A stretch of 64,000 bases of DNA from NCBI GenBank assembly GCA_963837945.1, contig CAWIQD010000002.1:186001-250000 (forward strand). Direction: 5' to 3'. The stretch's first letter is position 1. Each line of letters begins with the position of its first letter. Origin of the DNA: CAVUBL01 sp963837945 (lineage in GTDB: Bacteria; Acidobacteriota; Thermoanaerobaculia; Multivoradales; DATKCC01). Position numbers and translations under genes: made by a program. Shown here piece by piece: positions 33,513 to 41,818 of the stretch. A model generated the notes under the pieces. The model had not been told where the DNA came from. It made no database searches and saw nothing but the letters and a program-made list of their open reading frames with translations.

Positions 33513-35597
33513 ATGACGATCTCTCGCGACATCAAGCACTACCTCGACACCGGGGACTTCGACGCCGTCGAGGACGAGTGGCTCGGCCGGATGGCCGAGG
33601 GCTCGGCGGACCTCGGTTACTTCGTGGGCATCGCCCGCGCCCTGGTCGGCGCCGGCGAGGAGGGCCGCTCCCATTTCCTCCTGGAGATGCTCGATGACCA
33701 CCTGAAGGAGCATGGCAAGTGGGAGGCGCGGCTCGCCCTGCTGCGCCGGGCCGGCGGCCTGCTGCTCGACCCGGACGCCGCCCACGCCGAGATCCTGGCG
33801 ACCCTCGAGAAGCTCCACGGCGACGCCCCGAGCTTCGCGGGCCTGGTCAAGGCGGTCCGGCTGGACAAGGCTCCGCACGACGTGGAGAAGACCTGGGAGA
33901 AGGTCGACCGGCTGCGCCATCTCGTCCCCTTCGCGGTCGGGATCGTCGTCTGGATGGAGGGCAAGGGTGCCGGCCGCGTGATCGACGTGAACCTGGAGCT
34001 CGAGAGCCTGAAGGTCGACTTCGAGCGGGCCCGCGGGCTGACGGTAGGCTTCCGTGCCGCTCCCAAGCTGCTCGAGATCCTCGACACCGAGCACGTGCTG
34101 CGACGCAAGATCGAGGAGCCGCAGGTGCTCGCCGGGCTCGTCGAGTCGGACCCGCCGCAGCTGTTGCGGGTGGTGTTGACCAGCTTCGACCGCCCCTTGA
34201 CGGCGAACGAGATCCGCACCCACCTGGCCGGGATCGTGAGCGAGGGACGCTGGACCGCTTGGTGGAACGCGGCGCGCAAGCATCCCCAGGTCGTGGCCCA
34301 CGGCTCCGGGCGCCACACCTACACCTGGCTCGGGTCGGAGGAGGACGCGGTCGAGGCGGTCTGGAACCGCTTCGAGGCGGCCGACCCCGCGACGCAGCTC
34401 AATCTGCTCAAGAAGGAGGGCGCACGGGACCCCGAGCTCGCCGGCCGTATGGTCCGGGAGCTGGCGACCACCGCCCGCGGCGCCGTCGAGGACGACCCGG
34501 GGCTGGTCTTCGAGATCGCCTGTGCCCTCGAGCGCGACGGCGACGCCGCGCCTCCCGAGGAGCTGCCGGCGCCCGCCGACCTGGTGCGCGAGTCCGACGC
34601 CAAGCTCCTGCTGCGCGGCATCTCCGAGCGCGGCTGGAAGGAGCGGGCCTACGGCCTGGTCCGCGAGCTGCGCGACGACTGGCGGGAGGTCTACGCCAAC
34701 CAGCTCGCCGAGGAGGAGGACGCACGCCTCCTCGACCTCCTGGCCGACGCCCTGGCCGCCGAGCGCCCGCAGGCCCTCTGGCGCTTCACCGACGCCATCG
34801 CCGGCCAGCCGCACAAGAACCCCTCCGCCTTCACCTGGCTCGCCGAGCGGGCCGCGGTGGACAAGAGCCTGCGCGAGCGCAGCCCGCTGCGCCTGCTGCA
34901 ACAGCTCTTCGCCGCGCTGGTCGACAAGCGCTTCGTCCCCTACCGCCAGCGCCTGGTCAAGCTGGTCGAGTCGGGCGGCACGGCGCCGCGCCTGCTCGAC
35001 CACCTCGAGCCCCGCCACGCCGCCCAGGCGGAGGAGGTGATCCACAAGGCGGCCGGCCTCGAGTCCTACCAGCGCGACGCCCTGACCAACGCCCTCCACC
35101 TGCGCTTCCCGGTGCTGCGCGGAGAGGACGCCCAGCAGGTGATCTACTCGACTCCCGAGGCGATCGCGGCGCGGCGCAAGGAGCTCGAGAACCTGGTCAA
35201 GCGCGACCTGCCGGCCAACCGCAAGGCGATCGAGGAAGCCCGCGCCCTGGGCGACCTGCGCGAGAACTTCGAGTACAAGTCGGCGCGCCAGCGCCACGAG
35301 TACCTCTCGTCGCGCCAGGCGAAGCTCGAGCACGACCTGTCGCTGGCCCGTCCGATCGACGTCGCCAACATCGATCTCTCGCAGGTGCGGATCGGCAGCA
35401 AGGTGGAGCTCTCGAGCGACGGCGAGCGGCGCACGATCACGATCCTCGGGCCCTGGGACTCGAAGCCCGAGGAGGACGTGCTGGCCTACGAGTCCGACCT
35501 GGCACAGAGCCTCCTGGGCAAGAAGGTGGGCGACCGGGTCGAGGCGGGCGGCGCCGCCTGGGAAGTGGCCTCGATCGACCGCTACACCGACGGCTGA
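33513..35597 (+). CDS. Transcription elongation factor GreA-like protein with a ~540-residue N-terminal extension
   Basis: 694 residues; normal GreA has ~158. The last ~150 residues are a complete GreA/GreB: the coiled coil 'RRKELENLVKRDLPANRKAI' with the tip motif 'ARALGDLRENFEY', keeping the acidic Asp/Glu that act in the RNA polymerase secondary channel, then the globular domain 'VRIGSKVELSSDGERRTITI' and 'AQSLLGKKVGDRVEAGGAAW'. The first ~540 residues are alpha-helical ('LGYFVGIARALVGAGEEGRSH', shortened: 'YFVGIARALVGAGEEG'; 'TQLNLLKKEGARDPELAGRM'; 'LLDLLADALAAERPQALWRF'). A GreA with a long helical extension is known in Chlamydia, so the architecture has precedent. It starts at ATG 33513. 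The 3' end is overlapped by the anti-sigma frame on the other strand. Confidence 0.88.
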   Translation: MTISRDIKHYLDTGDFDAVEDEWLGRMAEGSADLGYFVGIARALVGAGEEGRSHFLLEMLDDHLKEHGKWEARLALLRRAGGLLLDPDAAHAEILATLEKLHGDAPSFAGLVKAVRLDKAPHDVEKTWEKVDRLRHLVPFAVGIVVWMEGKGAGRVIDVNLELESLKVDFERARGLTVGFRAAPKLLEILDTEHVLRRKIEEPQVLAGLVESDPPQLLRVVLTSFDRPLTANEIRTHLAGIVSEGRWTAWWNAARKHPQVVAHGSGRHTYTWLGSEEDAVEAVWNRFEAADPATQLNLLKKEGARDPELAGRMVRELATTARGAVEDDPGLVFEIACALERDGDAAPPEELPAPADLVRESDAKLLLRGISERGWKERAYGLVRELRDDWREVYANQLAEEEDARLLDLLADALAAERPQALWRFTDAIAGQPHKNPSAFTWLAERAAVDKSLRERSPLRLLQQLFAALVDKRFVPYRQRLVKLVESGGTAPRLLDHLEPRHAAQAEEVIHKAAGLESYQRDALTNALHLRFPVLRGEDAQQVIYSTPEAIAARRKELENLVKRDLPANRKAIEEARALGDLRENFEYKSARQRHEYLSSRQAKLEHDLSLARPIDVANIDLSQVRIGSKVELSSDGERRTITILGPWDSKPEEDVLAYESDLAQSLLGKKVGDRVEAGGAAWEVASIDRYTDG

Positions 35598-36312
35598 TCA
35601 GGTACCCGAGGGGGCGGGTGGGGGCGTCGTTCTTCCCCCCTCCGGGAGGGAATGGGGTCGAGGGGGGGGCGGTCCCGTAGATCAAGACCGTCCGCCCGTC
35701 CGCGTCCACCAGCACCACGCCCTCCGAGTGCGCCAGCAGGTCGCCGAGCCGCGGCGTCGCGGCGAGGATCGCCCGCGCCTCCGGCGAGTCCGCCGCCAGC
35801 CGGACCTCCGGCTCGCCGCTCCCCACCTCGCGCCAGAGCCCCCCGTCCCGGTCGAACCGGTGATCGCCCACGACCGCCGTGACCAGGTGGAGACCGGACC
35901 ACTCGCGCTCCATCGCTCCCCGCCGCCGGCCGGCCTCCTCCAGGCTCGAGCCGAGCAGGGCGAGCATCGCCGCGAGCGCGATCACGACCCCGAAGGTCAC
36001 CAGCGTCCCGGGCTCGACGTTCCAGCGCTGGAGCGCCGCCTCGATCCGGGCGATCAGGTCCGCCCGCCGCCCCTCGACCGCGACCCGGCGGGTCACCCGC
36101 TGGGCCAGGACCTGCGGCGGCGCCTCCCGCTCCAGGCGCCGGAGGGTGCCGACCACGGCGGCCAGGCCGTCGAGCTCGGCCCGGCACCCCGGGCAGCCGG
36201 CGACGTGCTCCTCGATCTCGCGCGCCTCCTCGGCGGCCAGCTCGCCGTCGAGGTAGGCCGAGAGCCGGTCGGGTTCCGCGTGGACCAGGCGCAAGGCTCG
36301 GGCTCGGGTCAT
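35437..36312 (-). CDS. Zinc-finger anti-sigma factor (membrane-anchored)
   Basis: 291 residues as read, from ATG 36312, overlapping the sigma stop in ATGA. The zf-HC2 anti-sigma motif is His36-x3-Cys40-x2-Cys43 ('HVAGCPGCRAELDGL') at the N-terminus, followed by a transmembrane segment (~103-122, 'TLVTFGVVIALAAMLALL') and a periplasmic domain ending 'VVLVDADGRTVLIYG'. The last ~60 residues ('TAPPSTPFPPGGGKNDAPTR'...) are translated from the family-2 repeat and then from the antisense of the GreA-like gene's last 161 bases, so they are probably not ancestral. Family role: it binds the partner ECF sigma until an envelope signal releases it. Confidence 0.85.
   Translation of the reverse strand: MTRARALRLVHAEPDRLSAYLDGELAAEEAREIEEHVAGCPGCRAELDGLAAVVGTLRRLEREAPPQVLAQRVTRRVAVEGRRADLIARIEAALQRWNVEPGTLVTFGVVIALAAMLALLGSSLEEAGRRRGAMEREWSGLHLVTAVVGDHRFDRDGGLWREVGSGEPEVRLAADSPEARAILAATPRLGDLLAHSEGVVLVDADGRTVLIYGTAPPSTPFPPGGGKNDAPTRPLGYLISRRCSGRSRPLPRRRRPPRPGRPPSCPGGSVPGRTRRPARPPRASSPRARGS
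35604..35676. repeat. Dispersed G/C-rich repeat, family 2 (between convergent genes)
   Basis: GAGGGGGCGGGTGGGGGCGTC is followed by TTCCCCCCTCCGGGAGGGAATGGGGTCGAGGG and a G-run. Its insertion extends the anti-sigma reading frame past its expected end. Confidence 0.65.
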
Positions 36313-36896
36313 CGGTTCTCCTCCTCGAGCGCCGCGCGCAGCATCCCTCGGCCCCGGGCGATCCGCGACCGGACGGTCCCCAGCCGGGTGCCGAGGACCT
36401 CGGCGATCTCGTCGTAGGCGAGACCCTCGAGGTCGCGCAGCACCACCGCCTCGCGGAACGGCCGCGGCAACCCGGTCAAGGCCCGCTCCACCCGCCGGGC
36501 CCGGTCGCTCGCCACGACCCGCTCCTCCGGGCTCCGGCGCGGATCGGCGAGGCGCGCCAACCGCTCCTCGTCGTCGCGGCCCGGCTGCGACGGGGGGCGG
36601 CGCCGGGCGAGCCGGCTGCGGCAGTGGTTGATCGCCACGCGGTAGATCCAGGTCTTGAGCGACGAGTGGCCCCGGAAGCTCCCCAGGTGCCGGTAGACGC
36701 GCAGGAAGATCTCCTGCGAGAGGTCCGCCGCGCGCTCGCGATCCCCCGACAGGCGCAGGGCCAGGTTGAAGACCATCTCCTCGTAGGCGCGGTAGATCTC
36801 CTCGAACGCCGCCGGATCGCCGACCCGGTGCCGCTCGGCGAGCGACGTGCCGGCGACCGGAGAAGCGGCGAGGTGTGCGGCTCGCAGGGCGCTCAC
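36309..36896 (-). CDS. ECF-type RNA polymerase sigma factor (sigma-70 family, RpoE-like)
   Basis: 195 residues. Region 2 is 'FEEIYRAYEEMVFNLALRLS', 'DLSQEIFLRVYRHLGSF' and 'SLKTWIYRVAINHCRSRL'. Region 4 is 'RVERALTGLPRPFREAVVLR' and 'EGLAYDEIAEVLGTRLGTVR', the -35-recognising helix-turn-helix. The start is GTG 36896 (36896-36894); no ATG in frame precedes region 2 closely. The gene overlaps the downstream anti-sigma gene by four bases, a typical autoregulated pair. The pair sits downstream of the amidase gene in the same direction (48-bp gap), which hints at envelope stress control, an inference. Confidence 0.93.
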   Translation of the reverse strand: MSALRAAHLAASPVAGTSLAERHRVGDPAAFEEIYRAYEEMVFNLALRLSGDRERAADLSQEIFLRVYRHLGSFRGHSSLKTWIYRVAINHCRSRLARRRPPSQPGRDDEERLARLADPRRSPEERVVASDRARRVERALTGLPRPFREAVVLRDLEGLAYDEIAEVLGTRLGTVRSRIARGRGMLRAALEEENR

Positions 36897-36944
36897 ATCG
36901 CAATAGACCGCGGGCAGGCCGAATTTGTTCCCGCCCGGGGAGGC

Positions 36945-38834
36945 TCACTTCGCGGCGACCACCGCCTCGCCGTCGTCGAAGATCTCGCCCTGACCGTAGT
37001 AGCGCAGGATCGCCTCGACCACCGCCTCGGCGACGGTCTCCCGGAAGGCGCGGGTCTGGAGCAGCTCGCGGTCGTCGGTGTTCGCGAGGTTGCAGACCTC
37101 GAGCAGCATCTTGGCCGGCACCTCGTTGTAGCGCAGCACGGCGGGCACGTACTCGCTGTGGCTGCGGACGATCTTCTCGCGCACCGGCTTGTAGGGGTGG
37201 ATCGCGACGTTGCGCCGGCCGAGCGCTCCGATCACCTCCTCGGCGAACTGGCGCGACAGGCCCTCGCTCTCGACCCGTTGCTGCCACGAGAAGGAGACGG
37301 CCGGGTGCTCGCGCCACTCGCGGCGGCTCTGGTAGTCGCCACCGCTCTTGCGGAAGGTCCCCTTGCGCATCGAGGCGGCCGGGATGTAGGCCATGGCGCC
37401 GCGCAGCGAGGGGTGCAGGGAGTCGGCGTGGATCGAGAGGAAGATCACCTTCTGGGGATCCCCGTCGCCGTCGGTCGCCTTGGCGTAGACGCTGTTGGCC
37501 AGGTACCAGCGCAGGTTGACGCCGATCGTGCTGTTGCTGATCGGGTACGGCGGGTGGGTGAGCACCACGTGGTCGCGCGAGAAGGGCAGCACGTCCGCCT
37601 CCGGGATCCGGTGCTGATCGCCGTCGCGGGTCGTCGAGACCACGCGGGCCGCGGTGTGGAGCTCGAGCAGCCGCTCGATGCGGGCCTTGATGTCGTAGAC
37701 GTAGAGGCTCTCCCACACCCCCGCGAACGAGGCGCCGACGTCGATCCCGCCGTGGCCGGCGTCGAGGATCACGGTGATCCCCGCCAGGTCGGTGGTGCGC
37801 ACCCGGTTGGTGAACCGGCCGCTCTCGCGCAGCGAGGCCTCGTACTCCTCGCGCCGCGGGTTGCCGGGCGGCAGGTACTCGGGGAGCATGAGGTCGAAGG
37901 GCACCTTGACCGGGTAGCCCACCGGGATGTCGGTGACGTCGGCGATGCCGCTGCGCCGGGCGATCTCGGAGGCCAGGGAGTTGACGTCGGCGGCGTAGAC
38001 CGCGCCGGTGAAGCGCACGACGACGCTCGAGTAGAGGGCCTCGCCCGGCTGGAGCCGGTAGATCGCGTACTCGCCCTTCGCGTCCCGGCCGTACTCGAGG
38101 CGGTAGGGGGCCGAGCCCTCCTCGATCCCGGGCGGCGCGCTCGCCGCGACCGGCGCCGAGGCCGGGGTGACGAGCGGCGGAGCGGTTCGCGCCGCGACGG
38201 TCGCCGGCTGCGAGCGGGCGGGGAGCGAGGCGGCGGCCGATCGGAACGCCGGACGCAGCAGACGGGTCGGGATCACCACCTCCTGGCCGGCCTCGAGATC
38301 GTCCTCGACCAGGCCGTTCTGTTCCCGGATGACGCGGAAGTTTTCGCCGTCGCCGGTGAACCACTCGGCGACCTGCCAGAGGCTCCCGCGGCCGAGGGGC
38401 CCGGCTCCCCGCACGCGATGGCGCCAGCCGGCCGGGTCGCTCCGGTCGTCGTCGAACAGGGCGCGCACCACCGCGACCTGGAGCTCGGAGCGCAGGGCCG
38501 CGTACGGCACCCGGTAGCGCACCCCGGCGAGGAGGCGCTCGGCGCCGCCGTTGGCTCGCGCGATCTCGGCGATGCCGTCCGCGCCACCGCACAGGCGCCG
38601 GGCGAAGGCGAACATTCCCTCGCCCGGGAGCGGGCGGGCCTCGAGGAAGAGCTCGTTGCGGTCGGTCAGGAGCGCCACCAGGTCGTCCCGCGCCCCCGGG
38701 CTCGCCGTCCCGGCGGTGGCCGCCGGCAAGGCACGGCGCAGCGGCGCGGCAACGAGCGCCGGGGCCAGCAGCGCCGCCACCGCGAGGGTGCCGGCGAGCA
38801 CAATTCTCCTTAACTCATCCCGGTTTACGGCCAT
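36945..38834 (-). CDS. N-acetylmuramoyl-L-alanine amidase (Amidase_3) with LysM-like region
   Basis: 629 residues. An N-terminal hydrophobic segment ('LAGTLAVAALLAPALVAAPL') is a signal peptide or anchor. Residues ~50-210 include 'FARRLCGGADGIAEIARANG' and 'SLWQVAEWFTGDGENFRVIR', which look like LysM-type units ending 'EAGQEVVIPTRLL'. The Amidase_3 catalytic domain (~355-620) has zinc ligands in 'TVILDAGHGGIDVGASFAGV' (His), 'WESLYVYDIKARIERLLEL' (Glu) and 'VIFLSIHADSLHPSLRG' (His), and the final Glu in 'MLLEVCNLANTDDRELLQ'. It cleaves the amide between MurNAc and the stem peptide during division or wall turnover. It starts at ATG 38834, with a purine-rich AGGAAG directly before it. Confidence 0.9.
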   Translation of the reverse strand: MAVNRDELRRIVLAGTLAVAALLAPALVAAPLRRALPAATAGTASPGARDDLVALLTDRNELFLEARPLPGEGMFAFARRLCGGADGIAEIARANGGAERLLAGVRYRVPYAALRSELQVAVVRALFDDDRSDPAGWRHRVRGAGPLGRGSLWQVAEWFTGDGENFRVIREQNGLVEDDLEAGQEVVIPTRLLRPAFRSAAASLPARSQPATVAARTAPPLVTPASAPVAASAPPGIEEGSAPYRLEYGRDAKGEYAIYRLQPGEALYSSVVVRFTGAVYAADVNSLASEIARRSGIADVTDIPVGYPVKVPFDLMLPEYLPPGNPRREEYEASLRESGRFTNRVRTTDLAGITVILDAGHGGIDVGASFAGVWESLYVYDIKARIERLLELHTAARVVSTTRDGDQHRIPEADVLPFSRDHVVLTHPPYPISNSTIGVNLRWYLANSVYAKATDGDGDPQKVIFLSIHADSLHPSLRGAMAYIPAASMRKGTFRKSGGDYQSRREWREHPAVSFSWQQRVESEGLSRQFAEEVIGALGRRNVAIHPYKPVREKIVRSHSEYVPAVLRYNEVPAKMLLEVCNLANTDDRELLQTRAFRETVAEAVVEAILRYYGQGEIFDDGEAVVAAK

Positions 38835-38955
38835 CTTCCTGAGGCGGAAGTTTAACTTCTCCGCCCGTCCGCCGCAACGCGGCCCCTCGCACCCCCGTCC
38901 GCGGCGCGCTCCCGGCCCGCCGCCCGACCCGTTTGGCGGCCCGCCGGTGGGCTGC

Positions 38956-38961
38956 TACGCT
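38956..38961 (+). promoter_or_regulatory. TACGCT -10-like box upstream of the CCA-adding enzyme gene
   Basis: TACGCT lies 37 bases before ATG 38999 and follows GGTGGGCTGC. It fits the TANNNT pattern; no -35 hexamer is evident. Confidence 0.3.
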
Positions 38962-38998
38962 CGCCCGGCACGACGTAGCCACCGGCCCCCTCGAGACC

Positions 38999-40327
38999 AT
39001 GACCACCGGACGCGACCCGGCACGGGTCTTCCACGTTCTCCTCCACCACCCGGCGGTCCAGACGCTGGTCGCCGTCGCCCGCGAGGCGGGGCACGTCGAG
39101 TGTCACCTGGTCGGGGGCGTGCTGCGCGACCGTTTCCTGGGCTTGCCCGGCCGCGACCTCGACGCCGTGGTCGCCGGGCGGGGCGCGGAGATCGCGAGCC
39201 GGCTGGCCTCCCGGCTGCCCGCCCGGCTCGTCCATCTCGGCGGCAAGGCGTTCGGGGCTTACCGCCTGCTCGGCGAGACGGCCGCCGGCCCCTACGTGCT
39301 CGATCTCTGGGACCGCGAGGACACGACCCTCGCGGAGGACCTGGCGCGCCGCGACTTCACGGTCGACTCGCTCGCCCTGTCGGCTCCGGGCGGCGAGCTG
39401 ATCGACCCCCACGGCGGCCTCGCGGACCTGCGCGCCCGCCGGCTCCGCGCGACCGGGCCGGAGAGCTTCACCGGCGATCCGCTCCGGGTGCTGCGCTTGC
39501 CCCGCCTGCTGGTCCAGCTCCCCGGCTTCACCGCCGATCCCGTGACCCTCGCGCTGGCCCGCTCGGCGGCCCCCCGCCTGACCACCGTCGCCTCCGAGCG
39601 GGTGCGCGACGAGCTCGCGCTGCTCTTCTCCCAACCCGACGCGGCGCGGGGGATGGCGGTGGCGGGCGCGCTCGAGGTCTATCCGGGCCTCTGGCTGGGC
39701 CGGCCCGGCGAAGCGTCGCCCGAGCCCGCCGAGACCGGCCGCCTGTGCCACGAGCTCGGGCGCCTGGGGTGGGCGGCCCAGCGGCTCCGGGAGCTCGCCG
39801 GGGGCGCCCCCGCCCTGGCGGTCGACCACCGGCTGGCGCGGGTCTCCCTGACCTTCGTCAACCTGCCGGCGGACGCCGACCGGGGCGCCACGCTCGAGCG
39901 GGTGGCCGAGGCGGGCTACTTGACCGGGCGCGACCGCCGGTCGGTGGCGCGGCTCCTGCCCTGGACCCGGCTCCCCGCCGAAGCGCCCGAGCAGCGGCGC
40001 TTCCTCCACCGCCTGGGCACCCTCTGGCCGACCGTCGCCTGCTTCGCCGGCGTGCGCTCCGAGTCGCGGGGCGAGGCCGAGGAGTGGGAGCGCGCGGCCC
40101 GCGAGCTGGTGGGCCTCGTCCGCCGCCAGGGCGAGGCGATCTTCGACCCGCCGCAACTGCTCGACGGCCGGGAGGTGGGCGAGATCCTCGGGGCGCCGCC
40201 CGGGCCGGAGATCGGCAAGGCCCTCGACGCCCTGCGCTGGGCCCAGGTGGACGGCAAGATCGAAACGAAGGCCGAGGCCCGAGACCTCGTCGCGGCCCTC
40301 CGGGCGGGGGCGTCCCCGCCTACCTGA
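38999..40327 (+). CDS. tRNA nucleotidyltransferase / poly(A) polymerase family (CCA-adding enzyme)
   Basis: 442 residues from ATG 38999; the open frame reaches back to 38933. The nucleotidyltransferase head has 'HLVGGVLRDRFLGLPGRDLD', giving the GG...RD and DxD ('DLDAVV') signatures of class II enzymes, then 'EDLARRDFTVDSLALSAPGG', equivalent to the usual 'RRDFTINALA'. The next family block normally reads 'DPLRILRAVRFA'; here it is 'DPLRVLRLPRLLVQL', so the RAxRF part is altered. The C-terminal helical part ends in 'IETKAEARDLVAALRAGASP'. It adds CCA to tRNA 3' ends; poly(A) polymerase activity is an alternative. It converges with the PilT-like gene, overlapping by 8 bp. Confidence 0.85.
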   Translation: MTTGRDPARVFHVLLHHPAVQTLVAVAREAGHVECHLVGGVLRDRFLGLPGRDLDAVVAGRGAEIASRLASRLPARLVHLGGKAFGAYRLLGETAAGPYVLDLWDREDTTLAEDLARRDFTVDSLALSAPGGELIDPHGGLADLRARRLRATGPESFTGDPLRVLRLPRLLVQLPGFTADPVTLALARSAAPRLTTVASERVRDELALLFSQPDAARGMAVAGALEVYPGLWLGRPGEASPEPAETGRLCHELGRLGWAAQRLRELAGGAPALAVDHRLARVSLTFVNLPADADRGATLERVAEAGYLTGRDRRSVARLLPWTRLPAEAPEQRRFLHRLGTLWPTVACFAGVRSESRGEAEEWERAARELVGLVRRQGEAIFDPPQLLDGREVGEILGAPPGPEIGKALDALRWAQVDGKIETKAEARDLVAALRAGASPPT

Positions 40328-41735
40328 AGATCCCCTTCTTCTCTTCGCCCATCAGGCGCTGGTTGAGCTCCTTGATCCGCTCCATGAGCTTGTCGATCTT
40401 CTCCTGGGCCTCCTGGCGCAGGCGGGCGTAGTCCCCCTTCATGTGCTCCCGCTCTTCGGCGGCCTGCTTGAGCTGCGCCTGGAGCTCGTGGAGCTTGCCG
40501 TCGCGATCGTGGATCTGCCCCTCGAGCGCCGCGATCTCCTCCTCCTTCTGCCCCAGGCGCGACTTCACCTTCTCCTCCTGCTCCTCGTACAGGCGCCGGA
40601 ACTCCTGGAGCTCGAGGATCTGGGAGAAATCGGATGTGGACGGGCTCATGTCGCCTCCTCGTTCCTCGATCTTGGGGAACATCTTGCGCAGCTTCAAGGA
40701 GAGGTCCTCCGGGTCGGAGGACTGGGTCATCGCCTCCTGGTAGGTGATCGTGCCGTGCGCCAGGAGGGCCAGCAGCGACTGGTTCATCGACTGCATGCGG
40801 TAGTAGCGCACCGAGCTCTCCACCTCTTCGAGCAGGCCGGCGGTCTCGCCCGCCTCGACCATCTTGGAGATCTTCGGCGAAGCCTTGAGGATCTCGAGCG
40901 CCGCCACCCGGCCGCCCTCCGCGCGCTCGACCAGCTGCATCGAGACCACCCCCTTGAGGACCTGGCCGAGCTGCGCCCGGACCTGGGCCTGCTGTTCGGA
41001 GGGGAAGCTGTCGAGGATCCGGTCGATGGTCTGGGTCGAGCTGTTGGTGTGCAGCGTGGAGAACACCAGGTGGCCGGTCTCGGCCGCGGTGATCACGGTC
41101 GAGATCGTCTCGCGGTCGCGCATCTCGCCCACCATGATCACGTCCGGGTCCTGGCGCACGGCGTTGCGCAGCGCCTCGGTGAAGTCGATCGTGTCCGTGC
41201 CCACCTCGCGCTGGGAGATCGACGCCACGTTGTCCGTGAACAGGAACTCCATCGGGTCCTCGATGGTGATCACGTGGACCGGACGGGTCATCGAGATGTG
41301 CCGGATGAGGGCGGCCAGGCTGGTCGACTTGCCGCTCCCGGTCGGTCCTGTGACCAGCACCAGCCCCTGGTTGACCTTGCAGAAGTCGAGGAGCGACTCC
41401 GGCAGGTCGAGCTCTTCGACCGATTGGATCTCGTACGGGATCCGCCGGAACGACGCCGCCATCGTGCCGCGCTGCATGTAGATGTTGCCGCGGAAGCGGG
41501 CCAGCCCCGAGACGCCGTAGCCGATGTCGACCGCCAGGCGCTCCTCGAGCCGGGCCTTCTGCGCCGGGGTCAGGATGGCGAGGAGCATGCGCTCGATCTC
41601 GTCCGGGCGCACCGCCTCGGCCTCGACCGGCATCAGCCGGCCGTCGATGCGCAGCAAGGGCGGTCGGGTCGGCTTCAGATGAAGGTCCGACGCACCCTTG
41701 GCGGTCATGAGCTTGAGCAGACTGTCGAGCTCCAA
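40320..41735 (-). CDS. Type IV pilus retraction-type ATPase (PilT/PilU-like) with C-terminal coiled coil
   Basis: 471 residues; typical PilT has ~345. The ATPase core is complete: 'MTAKGASDLHLKPTRPP', Walker A 'GPTGSGKSTS' (130-139), Asp box 'HVITIEDPMEFLF', Walker B 'DPDVIMVGEMRDRETI', His box 'TGHLVFSTLHTNSS', and 'DRILDSFPSEQQAQVRAQL'. Unlike PilT it lacks the AIRNLIRE block. After ~residue 360 there is a ~110-residue charged coiled coil ('LQEFRRLYEEQEEKVKSRLG', 'LEGQIHDRDGKLHELQAQLK', 'ARLRQEAQEKIDKLMERIKE'). It hydrolyses ATP to depolymerise pili for twitching; the PilU group is a good alternative. It starts at ATG 41735. No other pilus gene is nearby. Confidence 0.9.
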   Translation of the reverse strand: MELDSLLKLMTAKGASDLHLKPTRPPLLRIDGRLMPVEAEAVRPDEIERMLLAILTPAQKARLEERLAVDIGYGVSGLARFRGNIYMQRGTMAASFRRIPYEIQSVEELDLPESLLDFCKVNQGLVLVTGPTGSGKSTSLAALIRHISMTRPVHVITIEDPMEFLFTDNVASISQREVGTDTIDFTEALRNAVRQDPDVIMVGEMRDRETISTVITAAETGHLVFSTLHTNSSTQTIDRILDSFPSEQQAQVRAQLGQVLKGVVSMQLVERAEGGRVAALEILKASPKISKMVEAGETAGLLEEVESSVRYYRMQSMNQSLLALLAHGTITYQEAMTQSSDPEDLSLKLRKMFPKIEERGGDMSPSTSDFSQILELQEFRRLYEEQEEKVKSRLGQKEEEIAALEGQIHDRDGKLHELQAQLKQAAEEREHMKGDYARLRQEAQEKIDKLMERIKELNQRLMGEEKKGIFR

Positions 41736-41758
41736 AGCGCCTCCCGGAAAAGCTCGGC

Positions 41759-41764
41759 TATTCT
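41759..41764 (+). promoter_or_regulatory. TATTCT -10-like box upstream of the DPP-IV-like gene
   Basis: TATTCT lies 54 bases before ATG 41819. The leader contains GGAGG (41809-41813) at good spacing, so this transcript would be leadered. Confidence 0.35.
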
Positions 41765-41818
41765 ACATGCCCGTGCTCCAACCGGCCCCGGCCGCTCTCG
41801 GCCCCAGCGGAGGTCCCC

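Noticed and set aside
35437..38592. 1051-codon minus frame as one fused gene
   Set aside because: The sigma factor, anti-sigma and amidase occupy different frames with clear ATGA overlaps and own starts; only the anti-sigma part is in this frame.
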